64,000 bases of DNA from Pandoraea iniqua (lineage in GTDB: Bacteria; Pseudomonadota; Gammaproteobacteria; Burkholderiales; Burkholderiaceae): positions 1 to 64,000 of the forward strand of contig NZ_CABPSF010000011.1 of NCBI RefSeq assembly GCF_902459685.1, in the 5' to 3' direction. The translations under genes and the position numbers were made by a program. Below, piece by piece: positions 1 through 8,478 of this stretch (positions within the stretch are counted from its first letter, which is position 1; each line of letters begins with the position of its first letter). The notes beneath the pieces were generated by a model. It did no database searches, had not been told where the DNA came from, and saw only the letters and a list, made by a program, of their open reading frames with translations.

Positions 1-396
1 CGTCGCATTATTACCGCGCCGTCGCTTCGTTTTCTGCGTCGCTGCATCAGCAGCAGAGAAGTGAGATTATGTCGCAGTTTCTCGTCGTCGTCAACAGTTT
101 TTTTCGCTTCTTTTCGTTCGCCGCCGTAGCGACTCACAAGCTCTAAAACCACTAACCACCGGGCTTTCCAGCCCGTCGCTTCCTTCTGCTTCGCCGCTTT
201 CGCTGCGTCGCTGTCGTTGCGAGAGACGAGATATTAGTCAGGTTCGGCGATGCTGGCAAGGGGTTTGTGAAACAATTTTGAAAATAGTCCGCTTCTGGCT
301 AATTTCCCGCCCATCCGGAACGGCCAATTCCCAGCTTCCCTATATATAGATGCCGCAGTGCGCCCCGGCATCCACGCCTTTGGCACAATAGCGCGC
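1..396. other. intergenic / no recognisable gene
   Basis: No reading frame here has a recognisable protein. The stretch is rich in scattered GTCGCT/CTTCGCC-like short motifs, and a perfect 6-bp hairpin, CGGGCT-TTCC-AGCCCG, lies at 160-175 without a T-run. It may be the 3' flank of a gene left of the window plus the upstream region of the kinase gene. I see no tRNA, rRNA or mobile-element end. Confidence 0.5.
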
Positions 397-1407
397 ATGA
401 ACACCGATCTTTCCCAGCAAGCCCCCGAGCACGCCCATCCGTTCGCGGCACTCCTTCCCGATACGGTGATCAGCGCCGTCGAGCATCTCGGCAGTTATAG
501 CGACGGGCGCCTGCTCGCGCTCAATAGTTATGAGAACCGCGTCTATCAGGTAGGCATGGAAGACGGGCCGCCACTGATCGCTAAGTTCTACCGCCCGGCC
601 CGCTGGACCGATGACGCCATTCTCGAGGAGCACGCATTCACGCAAGAGCTGGCGGAACGCGAGATTCCGGTCGTCGCCCCACTCGTCATCGACGGCAAGA
701 CGCTCCATCACTTCGATGGCTTTCGCTTTGCCGTATTCCCCCGGCGCGGTGGACGCGCACCGGAGCTTCAGGACCCGGACACACTGAATTGGTTAGGCCG
801 TTTTCTGGGCCGCATTCACGCGGTCGGCGCGACGCAGCCGTTCCAGCACCGCCTGACACTGGACATCGAGACCTACGGTCGCGGCCCGGTCGACTATCTA
901 TGGACGCATAACTTCATTCCCGCCGATCTGCGTGACGCGTGGCGCGCCATCGTCGATCTGGCGCTGGACGGTGTTGCCCGCGCGTATGAGCGGGCTGGGG
1001 AGGTGAAGCTGCTGCGCGTTCACGGCGACTGCCACGGTGGCAACGTGTTGTGGACGGATGCCGGCCCCCACTTCGTGGACTTCGACGACACCTGTATGGC
1101 GCCGGCGATGCAGGATCTATGGATGCTGCTTTCCGGCACGCGCAGCGAGATGACGATGCAACTCGACGAAGTCTTGAGTGGCTACGAAGATTTCGCCGAA
1201 TTCAATGTGCGCGAGCTGCACCTGACCGAAGCCCTGCGCACCCTGCGCTTACTCCATTACAGCGCGTGGCTGGCACGCCGCTGGGATGACCCCGCGTTCC
1301 CGTTCGCGTTTCCGTGGTTCAACACGCAGCGTTACTGGCAAGACCGCGTTCTGGAACTGCGCGAACAGGTCGCCCTCATGGACGAGCCGCCACTCGTCTG
1401 GCGCTGA
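397..1407 (+). CDS. srkA: stress response serine/threonine protein kinase (SrkA/YihE family)
   Basis: Predicted cytosolic kinase of the APH/choline-kinase fold, 336 residues, the usual length for SrkA. The Brenner-type catalytic loop is visible as HGDCHGGN near residue 209, and the metal-binding DFDD follows near residue 228 (FVDFDDTCMAP). In E. coli this family protects against stress-induced programmed death under envelope and oxidative stress. The frame is open 13 codons further upstream, but the ATG at 397 begins MNTDLSQQ and gives the family's normal N terminus; no strong Shine-Dalgarno is seen. It stands alone, with a divergent or unrelated gene downstream. The family assignment is secure; the physiological role is by homology. 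Confidence 0.9.
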   Translation: MNTDLSQQAPEHAHPFAALLPDTVISAVEHLGSYSDGRLLALNSYENRVYQVGMEDGPPLIAKFYRPARWTDDAILEEHAFTQELAEREIPVVAPLVIDGKTLHHFDGFRFAVFPRRGGRAPELQDPDTLNWLGRFLGRIHAVGATQPFQHRLTLDIETYGRGPVDYLWTHNFIPADLRDAWRAIVDLALDGVARAYERAGEVKLLRVHGDCHGGNVLWTDAGPHFVDFDDTCMAPAMQDLWMLLSGTRSEMTMQLDEVLSGYEDFAEFNVRELHLTEALRTLRLLHYSAWLARRWDDPAFPFAFPWFNTQRYWQDRVLELREQVALMDEPPLVWR

Positions 1408-1494
1408 GGCCCTTGCGGGGCCAATGCACGACAAGCCGGCCCAACCTCGCGCATAGATTCAAGACACCCATCCCCCATCGCTAACCGCTCGCGC

Positions 1495-1953
1495 TCACCA
1501 CCATCGCCACATGGCGAAGGCGAGCGCAGCGGCGACGCACCACTCCGCAGACGATCCCGTCGTTACATATAGCGGCGAGCGAAATCGTGTGCGCAGCGGC
1601 CAACACAGCGGCACACCGGAAGGCGTGAGCCAATCGGCAAGCAAGTGGGACAAATACCCAGCACAAAGCGCCAACGCCCAAGGCGGCACATGGCCCCAGC
1701 CGTAAATGCACGCCGCGACGAACGCTATTAGCGGCAGCAACGAGTGCGTCATGCCGCGATGTCCGAACACACTGGAAATCGCAAGGGACACGGGGGCCAG
1801 CCGTCGTCCCAACATACTTTTGGGATGATCGATATCGGGCAGCAGCGCGCCGACGAGCGTCAACGGCCACGCATGAACGCTGGCCGCCCAGCCGGTGCGG
1901 TGCATCAGCCACGTCGCGCCGATACCGAAAATAAGATGACTTCTGGCTTGCAT
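1495..1953 (-). CDS. membrane-bound metal-dependent hydrolase (YdjM/DUF457 family)
   Basis: Integral membrane protein of about 152 residues. The family signature is visible: MQARSHLIFG at the start, then LLPDIDHPKS and later FGHRGMTHSLL, with His/Asp residues that in this family would ligate a metal, and several hydrophobic segments (for example LLPLIAFVAACIYGW and WALALCAGYLSHLLADWLTP). The frame extends 20 codons upstream to 2013, but the family homology starts at the methionine at 1953. In E. coli YdjM is LexA-regulated and also called inner membrane protein; the enzymatic activity of the family is not well established. No operon partner. Confidence 0.75.
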   Translation of the reverse strand: MQARSHLIFGIGATWLMHRTGWAASVHAWPLTLVGALLPDIDHPKSMLGRRLAPVSLAISSVFGHRGMTHSLLPLIAFVAACIYGWGHVPPWALALCAGYLSHLLADWLTPSGVPLCWPLRTRFRSPLYVTTGSSAEWCVAAALAFAMWRWW

Positions 1954-2360
1954 GAGGAAGAAGAGAGGGGAAAGCCATGACACAACATCCTCGACACTCG
2001 CCATCTGCTGCATGGAGACGCATCGCGACGCCCTGCTCGCACACGAAATGCGCCACGACGTAAAGGTAAAGGGCGGCGGAGTCTATCACCGACGTGGGCG
2101 GCTTCCTACGACGTTTCGACCATGACGCGAGTTCCGCCAACATATCCCCATGACGTCGTCGTGACTCGCACGACGCCAGCCATTGAGGAATGCCCCATGT
2201 CATTCAAACGCGGTTGACGCTGCCCAGCGCCGCCGCGTACGATCCGCCCGACTGTTTCATTTCCCGATACGCCGTCCCCAACACCACGCTCGGCCCGCGC
2301 TGCACGTGGCGACATAAAAAATCCAACGTCTGGCCAATGAACTGCCAGCCGGAGTTTTCG

Positions 2361-3089
2361 ATGAAGAAACTTCTGATCCTCGCCGCAGCCCTCGCCCCCC
2401 TAGGCGCAAACGCGATGAACCCGCTCGTAACGGATGACACCGGCACCCAAGACACTGGTAACTGGCAGTTAGAGCTCAGTAGTGAATGGACGTCATTGGT
2501 CAACGCACGCCAGCAGCAATGGAATTCCACGCTGACCTACGGCGTGCTGCCGAATCTGGACATCGCGATTCAGGCGCCGTATCAGCGGAATCGTCCCGAC
2601 GGGGCGGGATGGACTAACGGGTTTGCCGATCCGCAATTGCAGGCCAAGTGGCGTTTTCTGGAGGGGGACCACTGGAGTCTCGGCCTGAAACCGTTCGTGA
2701 CGCTGCCGACGGCAAGTCACGATCGCGGGCTTGGCAACGGTCGCGCAACCACCGGCGCGAATCTGCTGATGCAATACGATCTCGACCGTTGGACGTTTCT
2801 CGCCAACGCCGGTTACGTCTGGAACGACAACCGGGACGGAAATCGGAAAAACCTGTGGAATGCCTCGGCGGCAGTGCTGTTCAGCGTGACCGACAAGTTC
2901 CGAGTGGCATTGGACGTCGGCTATCAAACGAACACGGACCCGACGTCGACAACGCGCCCCGCCTACGCACTGGTCGGTGCCATCTACAGCCCGACGAAAG
3001 ATCTCGATCTCGATGTGGGTTACAAACGCGGCTTGAATCCGGCATCGTTGGATCACTCCGTGCAGGCTGGGGTGACCATTCGCTGGTGA
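2361..3089 (+). CDS. outer-membrane beta-barrel protein (phenol meta-degradation MetA-like family)
   Basis: A 242-residue exported protein. The N terminus MKKLLILAAALAPLGANA is a clear signal peptide with cleavage after ANA. The rest is a run of alternating amphipathic beta strands, including GNWQLELSSEW, LDIAIQAPYQ and FLANAGYVWND, and ends VQAGVTIRW, the C-terminal aromatic residue expected for BAM-assembled barrels. This resembles the Phenol_MetA_deg/transporter family of small barrels. The ATG at 2361 is chosen because GGAG sits 7 nt upstream and the signal peptide starts there, although the frame is open from 2190. Function is unknown; passive uptake of hydrophobic compounds is possible. 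Confidence 0.75.
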   Translation: MKKLLILAAALAPLGANAMNPLVTDDTGTQDTGNWQLELSSEWTSLVNARQQQWNSTLTYGVLPNLDIAIQAPYQRNRPDGAGWTNGFADPQLQAKWRFLEGDHWSLGLKPFVTLPTASHDRGLGNGRATTGANLLMQYDLDRWTFLANAGYVWNDNRDGNRKNLWNASAAVLFSVTDKFRVALDVGYQTNTDPTSTTRPAYALVGAIYSPTKDLDLDVGYKRGLNPASLDHSVQAGVTIRW

Positions 3090-3304
3090 TTGGCCGCCTC
3101 ATTGCCAGCCAACGTCAGCCACGGTCAGCGCCGTCTGCACCGCGCTGAACTGCGCCTCTGCAACCTTCTGATATCGATTGAACAACATGCGTGAGAGGCG
3201 GGAGAAATGCGCGTGTCGCGCACGATATCGCGGGAGTCCTTAAAATAAATGTCATAAACGTTTGACAGGATGCGCGTTATTCCCGTATTATTCTATCTCT
3301 CAGA

Positions 3305-3381
3305 CGCGGGGTGGAGCAGTCTGGCAGCTCGTCGGGCTCATAACCCGAAGGTCACAGGTTCAAATCCTGTCCCCGCAACCA
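3305..3381 (+). tRNA. tRNA-fMet (CAT), initiator
   Basis: 77-nt cloverleaf with the anticodon loop CTCATAA, three consecutive G-C pairs in the anticodon stem (GGG/CCC), a T-loop TTCAAAT, and an encoded CCA end. The first base C is unpaired with A72, which together with the GC-rich anticodon stem is the hallmark of an initiator tRNA rather than an elongator. Confidence 0.97.
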
Positions 3382-3387
3382 AATACG

Positions 3388-3421
3388 AAAAGCCCGTTGA
3401 TCGCAAGATCAACGGGCTTTT
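3388..3421 (+). terminator. intrinsic terminator after tRNA-fMet
   Basis: Perfect inverted repeat AAAAGCCCGTTGATC - GCAA - GATCAACGGGCTTTT immediately downstream of the tRNA. The A and T arms make it usable from both strands, so it can also end the convergent VOC gene. Confidence 0.95.
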
Positions 3422-3463
3422 GTTATTTCACGCGCGAAATTCGTTAGCGGAAGCGCTAAAACC

Positions 3464-3859
3464 TCATTCGTCAGCTTTATGCTGACCGATCACCTGCCCC
3501 ACAACGAATCGATGCCCGTCGGGCGTCGCGATGGTGAATTCCCGCATGCCATAGGGACGATCGGTGGGTGGCATCAAAAGAATCGCCTCTTTCAGCGCGA
3601 ACTCTTTGTATAACGCATCGACGTCGTCGACTTCCATATAGCCGAAGTAACTATGATCGCCAATCTGCGACGGCGGCTGCGCATTGGGGCAGCCGCCCAG
3701 CATGATGCGAACCGCGCCCCGAGAGACGAGACGCCAATCGGAAGCCTCTGCCCACTCCACCTGAAAACCGAGAACTTCGCTGAAGTATGCCGCGCTGCGT
3801 TCAATGCTCGGCACGGCAAGAACGAACGCGAACGGACGTAACACATTGGTATCGGACAT
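3464..3859 (-). CDS. VOC (glyoxalase/bleomycin-resistance fold) family protein
   Basis: 131-residue single-domain vicinal-oxygen-chelate protein. The two beta-alpha-beta-beta-beta modules are visible: FAFVLAVPSIERSAAYFSEVLGF opens the first and YFGYMEVDDVDALYKEF the second, with the terminal GHRFVVGQ. Such proteins bind a metal and small electrophiles or drugs; the substrate cannot be told from sequence. The ATG at 3859 is preceded by a strong AAGGAGGT 8 nt away, so the GTG two codons upstream is rejected as start. Monocistronic, facing the tRNA terminator. Confidence 0.8.
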   Translation of the reverse strand: MSDTNVLRPFAFVLAVPSIERSAAYFSEVLGFQVEWAEASDWRLVSRGAVRIMLGGCPNAQPPSQIGDHSYFGYMEVDDVDALYKEFALKEAILLMPPTDRPYGMREFTIATPDGHRFVVGQVIGQHKADE

Positions 3860-3962
3860 AAGCACTCACCTCCTTCCAGACACCCCACACTGACAATCTT
3901 CGCGAATCGGCAGGCATTGCGCTTCGCCCGCAAATCCGCAACAGTACTGTCGCACCGGCGAC

Positions 3963-4502
3963 TTACGTATCCGTCGCCAGCCGCGAATAGATGACAAAGT
4001 CGCGCGGCGTGCCGCGAACCATTCGATAGGCACGCAACAAACCCTCCGGCTGATATCCGCACGCCTTAAGCACGGCCGCCGATCTCAGATTGGTTTCGAC
4101 AACCACGGCCTGAATACGAACCCAATTATTCACCTCGAATCCCCACTGTGTCACCGCGGAACAAATTACACGCGCAATGCCGCGGCCCCAATGAGACGGC
4201 GCAAGGTCATAGGCGATTTCTGCTGTCCTGTTTCGCTCGGAAATCGTGTGAAACCCGATCGTGCCGATCAGTTCGTTCGAGGCATTGTCGATGACCGCCA
4301 CACGACGAATGGATTCGCTGGAAGTGGATTCCAGCGATTCAAACATTGGCATCAGGTCTTGGGAGGATTGCAGATTCCAACTGGTGTGTTCGACGACGCT
4401 GGGTAGCTGCAAATAGGAATACCAGGCGCCCAGATCGGCACGCTCAAGTTGCCGGAGAGAAATGCCGGCGATATTCAACTGTGGAGGATGATCGATTCGC
4501 AT
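3963..4502 (-). CDS. GNAT family N-acetyltransferase (RimJ/RimL type)
   Basis: About 179 residues. The typical RimJ/RimL order is present: ISLRQLERADLGAWYSYL at the N terminus, then LIGTIGFHTISERNRTAEIAYDLAPSHWGRGIARVICSAV. The segment around HWGRGIA is the acetyl-CoA pyrophosphate loop (consensus Q/R-x-x-G-x-G/A). It is followed by RIQAVVVETNLRSAAVLKACGYQPEGLLR, where the N-xx-S acceptor helix is typical of the family. Cytosolic acetyl-CoA-dependent transferase; acceptor unknown. An upstream TTG at 4517 is possible, but the ATG at 4502 starts MRIDHPPQLNIAGISLR. It stands alone. Confidence 0.85.
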   Translation of the reverse strand: MRIDHPPQLNIAGISLRQLERADLGAWYSYLQLPSVVEHTSWNLQSSQDLMPMFESLESTSSESIRRVAVIDNASNELIGTIGFHTISERNRTAEIAYDLAPSHWGRGIARVICSAVTQWGFEVNNWVRIQAVVVETNLRSAAVLKACGYQPEGLLRAYRMVRGTPRDFVIYSRLATDT

Positions 4503-4595
4503 GGGATGATCTGCCAAGAAAGCCGTCGTCCGATACTACTGCGATTCTCCGCATCGATCCCGAGTCATGCGGTCGATAGCGACACGTCATGCAGA

Positions 4596-4925
4596 TTAGC
4601 CACCTGCCTCACGATAGCCTTGGCGGACAAGTTGCGTGCGTATCCACGTGCCCCCATGACGTGCCGCGTAGACATTCTTCGCCGCGAACAGGATCAATCC
4701 GGCCACCACCAACGCTGGTTGTCCGGCATAGACGAAGATGGCCGCCGCTGCATCGGCCGCGGCCATGCGTCCACCTTGCACCATCAGCCCTTCGGTATAT
4801 GCCCACAAGGTCCCGAATAGCAGCGCACCGATATTGAAACCACATTTAACCTGTCGCGCCGGCAGCGTGGGATGGATCATTAACGATGAACGCATGGTGT
4901 CTGATGGATTGGGATGAACGTACAT
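4596..4925 (-). CDS. small DUF2628-like membrane protein
   Basis: Up to 109 residues. A polar N terminus is followed by two hydrophobic helices: CGFNIGALLFGTLWAYTEGL and, after a short loop, IFVYAGQPALVVAGLILFAAK. The pattern of an N-terminal helix rich in G/F/W followed by a second helix and a basic tail (NVYAARHGGTWIRTQLVRQGY) resembles DUF2628 proteins. No catalytic residues are seen. Several ATG codons (4925, 4895, 4880) could be the start and none has a good ribosome-binding site, so the N terminus is uncertain. Confidence 0.55.
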   Translation of the reverse strand: MYVHPNPSDTMRSSLMIHPTLPARQVKCGFNIGALLFGTLWAYTEGLMVQGGRMAAADAAAAIFVYAGQPALVVAGLILFAAKNVYAARHGGTWIRTQLVRQGYREAGG

Positions 4926-5016
4926 GGCATAACGTCCCGCACGCCAGCATCTTTAGCCACCGCTGGCGTTATACTCTCGCGCTCTAAATGCTTCCGTCTG
5001 CCCCAAGGATCCCGCT

Positions 5017-5358
5017 ATGAGCGCATTGCCTCCCTGTCCGAAATGCAATTCCGAGTTCACGTATGAAGACGGCGGCCTCTGCATCTGCCCGGAATGTGCA
5101 CACGAATGGTCTGCGCAAGCGGCCGCGTCAACCGAACCGACCGAGAAGGTTTATCGCGATTCGACCGGCACCGTTCTGCAAAACGGCGACACTGTGACCG
5201 TCACCAAAGACCTGAAGTTGAAGGGCTCCGGTGGCGTGATCAAGATGGGAACCAAGGTAAAGAACATCCGTCTGGTGGACAGCGATCACGACATCGATTG
5301 CAAGATCGACGGCTTCGGCGCTATGAGTCTGAAAACGGAATTCGTCAAAAAGGTTTAA
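5017..5358 (+). CDS. yjdM: zinc-ribbon protein YjdM (PhnA-like)
   Basis: 113-residue cytosolic protein with a zinc-ribbon N terminus: [25 protein letters not shown] gives the Cys-x2-Cys pairs. The following conserved domain starts at [24 protein letters not shown] and includes [13 protein letters not shown] and GHxID-like [12 protein letters not shown], which is highly conserved in YjdM, formerly PhnA of the alkylphosphonate operon. It has no phosphonoacetate hydrolase activity despite older names; function is unknown. The start ATG follows GGATCCCGCT and fits the family length exactly. Confidence 0.93.
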   Translation: MSALPPCPKCNSEFTYEDGGLCICPECAHEWSAQAAASTEPTEKVYRDSTGTVLQNGDTVTVTKDLKLKGSGGVIKMGTKVKNIRLVDSDHDIDCKIDGFGAMSLKTEFVKKV

Positions 5359-5426
5359 CGCCCCATGTGGACGGTGCGGCAACCAAGCGATCGGCAGCCA
5401 CACCGCCGTGCGTCATTACGTCGTCA

Positions 5427-6689
5427 TCAGCGGGAAGGCTGCCTCAGCACCGGCGTGAGATTCTCATCCAGCGCCCAATGCGCGGCGCGAGGCTCGATCC
5501 GCACGCCACCGACCCATCGCGTGGTCTCGGCATGATCGGGCCAATAGGCCTTGCCGTGCAGCACCTGCTCGCCTAGCGGGGTCAAACCGACGATGCGCTT
5601 TTCGCGCGCCGGCTGCGCTTCAGCATCAAACGCTGCAATAAGCGGATGCCGCCCGTCAGTCAGGCCGCGCATCATCGCGTAGAACATCGTGTCCCCCAGA
5701 AATGGCAGCGGGTCACGGCGCAGCGTCAGTTCGGAAAACACCTGCGCAAGCGTGATGCCCTCGCCCTCGCGAATGACTTCTAGCGCAAGGCGCTCGGTCA
5801 GCCCCAGACCATCGCGCAGCGACGGCAACTCCTGCAACTGGCGTTTCAGCGCGGGCACGAGTAGCGGAAGCGGCAGTACAGGACTCGCGTCCCGACAGAG
5901 TTCCGCCCAAGCCTGCGGCGTCGAAGCCCGGTAAGCGTCCCACGCGCTGCGCGCCAACGAAAACGCGTCGTCATGCAGCACCCGGCGGCGCGGCCAGAGC
6001 CACGCCAGCACCTGCGGCGCCAATTGGCCCATGCCGACAAATCGCTCCACGCCCGGGACACTGTCGATCTCGATCAACTCCAACCGCTCGGGCCGCTGCG
6101 TCATGTTTGCCAGCACCGCAATCAGAAACAGCTGGTCGTAGGCATCGGCCTCGCACCACAGCACCACACGCTTGGCCCGAGACATCCCGGACAACGCGCC
6201 GTATTCGGTCTGCGCACGTTGCCGCGCAGCTTGCAACGGCATCTCGAAACATTGACTGATGAACTCACAGCGAGCCTCGATCAGCGCCGCCAGCGGGACA
6301 TCCGGCACCGGCCCCATGCAGTATGGGTCGGCGAACATGTGGAATTCGCCTTGAAACCCGGCCACACGCAGACTGTGCGCAATGTCGTTTCCGCAACGCC
6401 AATGCTGCGTGCCGGCTTCATCGTCGGCGGCAAATTGTGGATGCTTTGCGGCGAACTCAATGGCATCGGCATGGGCCTTGAGTTTCGGCCAACTGGCGAA
6501 ACCCAGTTCACGCGCAACCAACCATTGCGCATCCGCGAGCACCGGCGATGCGCCACGGTGCAGCAATGCGTTTTGCCCGACGGACGGACCTTGTTCCTGC
6601 AATTGTTTGAGGCGTTGCTTGGCACGCTTGCGCAGTTGCGCAAGGTCGATGTAACCGTTTTGCGCCGTGGCGCGAAGGTCTTGAGGCAT
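5427..6689 (-). CDS. DUF1835 domain-containing protein
   Basis: 420 residues. The N-terminal 90 residues are helical and basic (LRKRAKQRLKQLQEQ), with VARELGFASWPKLKAHADA, a motif shared with many ankyrin/DUF1835 proteins. The DUF1835 core begins around residue 97 with WRCGNDIAHSLRVAGFQGEFHMFADPYCMGPVPD, including the family's RCGxD and DPxxxGP blocks, and continues with VVLWCEADAYDQLFLIAVL. The C-terminal part (LTERLALEVIREGEGITLAQVFSE) is the companion domain DUF3658-like region. Activity is unknown. Start ATG has GGAG just upstream. Convergent with yjdM. Confidence 0.8.
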   Translation of the reverse strand: MPQDLRATAQNGYIDLAQLRKRAKQRLKQLQEQGPSVGQNALLHRGASPVLADAQWLVARELGFASWPKLKAHADAIEFAAKHPQFAADDEAGTQHWRCGNDIAHSLRVAGFQGEFHMFADPYCMGPVPDVPLAALIEARCEFISQCFEMPLQAARQRAQTEYGALSGMSRAKRVVLWCEADAYDQLFLIAVLANMTQRPERLELIEIDSVPGVERFVGMGQLAPQVLAWLWPRRRVLHDDAFSLARSAWDAYRASTPQAWAELCRDASPVLPLPLLVPALKRQLQELPSLRDGLGLTERLALEVIREGEGITLAQVFSELTLRRDPLPFLGDTMFYAMMRGLTDGRHPLIAAFDAEAQPAREKRIVGLTPLGEQVLHGKAYWPDHAETTRWVGGVRIEPRAAHWALDENLTPVLRQPSR

Positions 6690-6933
6690 ACGATCTCCAA
6701 AGATAGCCGTATCCGCTCATTGGCCGGGAGTCGCATGAAAAATGCGGTGAAACGCTTTACCTGGGCAGAACCCTTTCCGCGGAATGGAGGCGCGGTTGCA
6801 CGCCGTGGCCGATTCTACATGAAACGGATGCCGAACGATGCGCAGCGCCACTGCTGCGCTTTCTCCAACGCGGGATGCCTATAATCGCGAAAACGATCGT
6901 GTGCCGCGTCCAAATGCAATAAAGGAATTCACC

Positions 6934-8478
6934 TTGATCTACGAAGTCATCATTGCCGGCGCGGGCCCCGTCGGTTTGTTTCTCGCCTGTGAGCTACGGC
7001 TCGCAGGCCTGTCGGTATTGGTGCTGGAGCAAGCCGAAACACCGGACTCGCCTTTAAAGCGGCTGCCCTTCGGATTGCGTGGCCTCTCGATGCCTACGCT
7101 CGATGCTTTCTATCGTCGCGGCCTGCTCGACGACATCACCGCACCGCAACACGCGAAGGCCGGTACCGGCGCGAATGCGAACGCAAGCGTTCCGCACTGG
7201 ATGCAGCAAGCTCGCCGACCCGGCGGGCATTTCGCGGGCATCCAGTTCTTTCAGGACAATGTCGACACCGCGAAGTGGCAATACTTCCAGCCCAATCCAG
7301 CGGGTACCAGTGTGGCCGTCGCCATGGAACACATCGAATCGGTGCTGGCGGCGCACGCCATCGCGTCGGGTGCGCAAATCCGGCGCGGTTGCGGCGTCGA
7401 TGGCTTCGACACCACCGACGACGGCGTCACCGTTCATGCGAATGGCGAAGTCTTTCACGCGCAATGGCTGATCGGTTGCGACGGCGCACGCAGCGCTGTG
7501 CGCAAAGCCGCCGGCATCGAATTCGCCGGCACCGATCCCGAGTTCACCGGCTACTCGGCCCAAGTCGAGTTGGCCGATCCGGACAAACTCACCCCGGGCC
7601 GCCACTACACGCCCACCGGCATGTACACCTACCAGCCGCCCGGCACCATCGCGATCGCCGACTTCGACGGCGGTGCCTTCCACCGCACGCACCCCGTCAC
7701 CCGCGAGCACGTGCAGACGGTATTGCGCCGCGTCTCCAACACGGACGTTACCGTGACCGAACTCTCGCTTGCGACCACGTGGACCGATCGCGCCTATCAG
7801 GCCACGACCTATCGCAAAGGACGCGTGCTGCTCGCAGGCGACGCGGCCCACATTCATTCGCCGCTGGGCGGGCAAGGTCTCAATCTGGGACTCGGCGACG
7901 CGATGAACCTCGCGTGGAAACTCGCGGCGACCGTCCGGGGCGACGCGCCACCCGATCTGCTCGACACCTACACGACCGAACGCCATCCGGTGGGCGCACA
8001 GGTGCTCGACTGGTCACGCGCGCAAGTCGGCATCATGCGGCCGAGTGCAAGTTCTCGCGCGCTCGGCGCCATCCTTCGCGACGTCATCGACACCCGCGAC
8101 GGCGCGACCTACTTTGCCGAGCGTGTGTGGGGCGCGTCGCTGCGTTACGACCTCGGCAGCGACCATCCGCTCGTCGGTCGCACTGCGCCGGATTTCGAAT
8201 TTATCGACGGCACGAAGCTCGGCGCATTGCTCACCCACGGCAACGGGTTGCTGGTGGACTTCGAAGCCGATGCGTCATTGAACGCCCTCGCGAGCCGCTG
8301 GAACGGCCGCATCGCGTACTACGGCAGCGACGCCAAGCAGCGCTTCGGTTTGCGCGCCGTCCTCTTGCGCCCCGACGGTTTTGTGGCTTGGGCCAGTGAT
8401 GCCAACGACACGCCCCGCGACCACGACGCCCTCGTGCAAGCCGCGTCGCGCTGGTTCGGCGCGCCCAACGACGCATGA
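6934..8478 (+). CDS. FAD-dependent aromatic monooxygenase (PheA/TfdB family)
   Basis: 514-residue class A flavoprotein hydroxylase. The dinucleotide-binding GAGPVGLFLACELRLAG starts at residue 8, the DG motif is in GCDGARSAVRKAAG, and the GD motif in VLLAGDAAHIHSPLGGQGLNLG is near residue 302. A C-terminal thioredoxin-like extension follows (APDFEFIDGTKLGALL), as in phenol hydroxylase-type enzymes. Expected reaction: NAD(P)H- and O2-dependent hydroxylation of an aromatic compound; substrate unknown. I chose the TTG at 6934 because AAAGGA lies 8 nt upstream and the FAD motif begins just after it; a GTG at 6901 is the alternative. The stop overlaps the ABC exporter start (ATGA), so the two are translationally coupled. 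Confidence 0.88.
   Translation: MIYEVIIAGAGPVGLFLACELRLAGLSVLVLEQAETPDSPLKRLPFGLRGLSMPTLDAFYRRGLLDDITAPQHAKAGTGANANASVPHWMQQARRPGGHFAGIQFFQDNVDTAKWQYFQPNPAGTSVAVAMEHIESVLAAHAIASGAQIRRGCGVDGFDTTDDGVTVHANGEVFHAQWLIGCDGARSAVRKAAGIEFAGTDPEFTGYSAQVELADPDKLTPGRHYTPTGMYTYQPPGTIAIADFDGGAFHRTHPVTREHVQTVLRRVSNTDVTVTELSLATTWTDRAYQATTYRKGRVLLAGDAAHIHSPLGGQGLNLGLGDAMNLAWKLAATVRGDAPPDLLDTYTTERHPVGAQVLDWSRAQVGIMRPSASSRALGAILRDVIDTRDGATYFAERVWGASLRYDLGSDHPLVGRTAPDFEFIDGTKLGALLTHGNGLLVDFEADASLNALASRWNGRIAYYGSDAKQRFGLRAVLLRPDGFVAWASDANDTPRDHDALVQAASRWFGAPNDA

Noticed and set aside
1481-2203. 240-codon frame on the minus strand
   Set aside because: Alternative frame over the DUF457 gene with a Cys/Arg-rich composition unlike a real protein.
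7054-7986. 310-codon frame on the minus strand in the monooxygenase gene
   Set aside because: High-GC antisense shadow; the FAD-enzyme frame has all its motifs.
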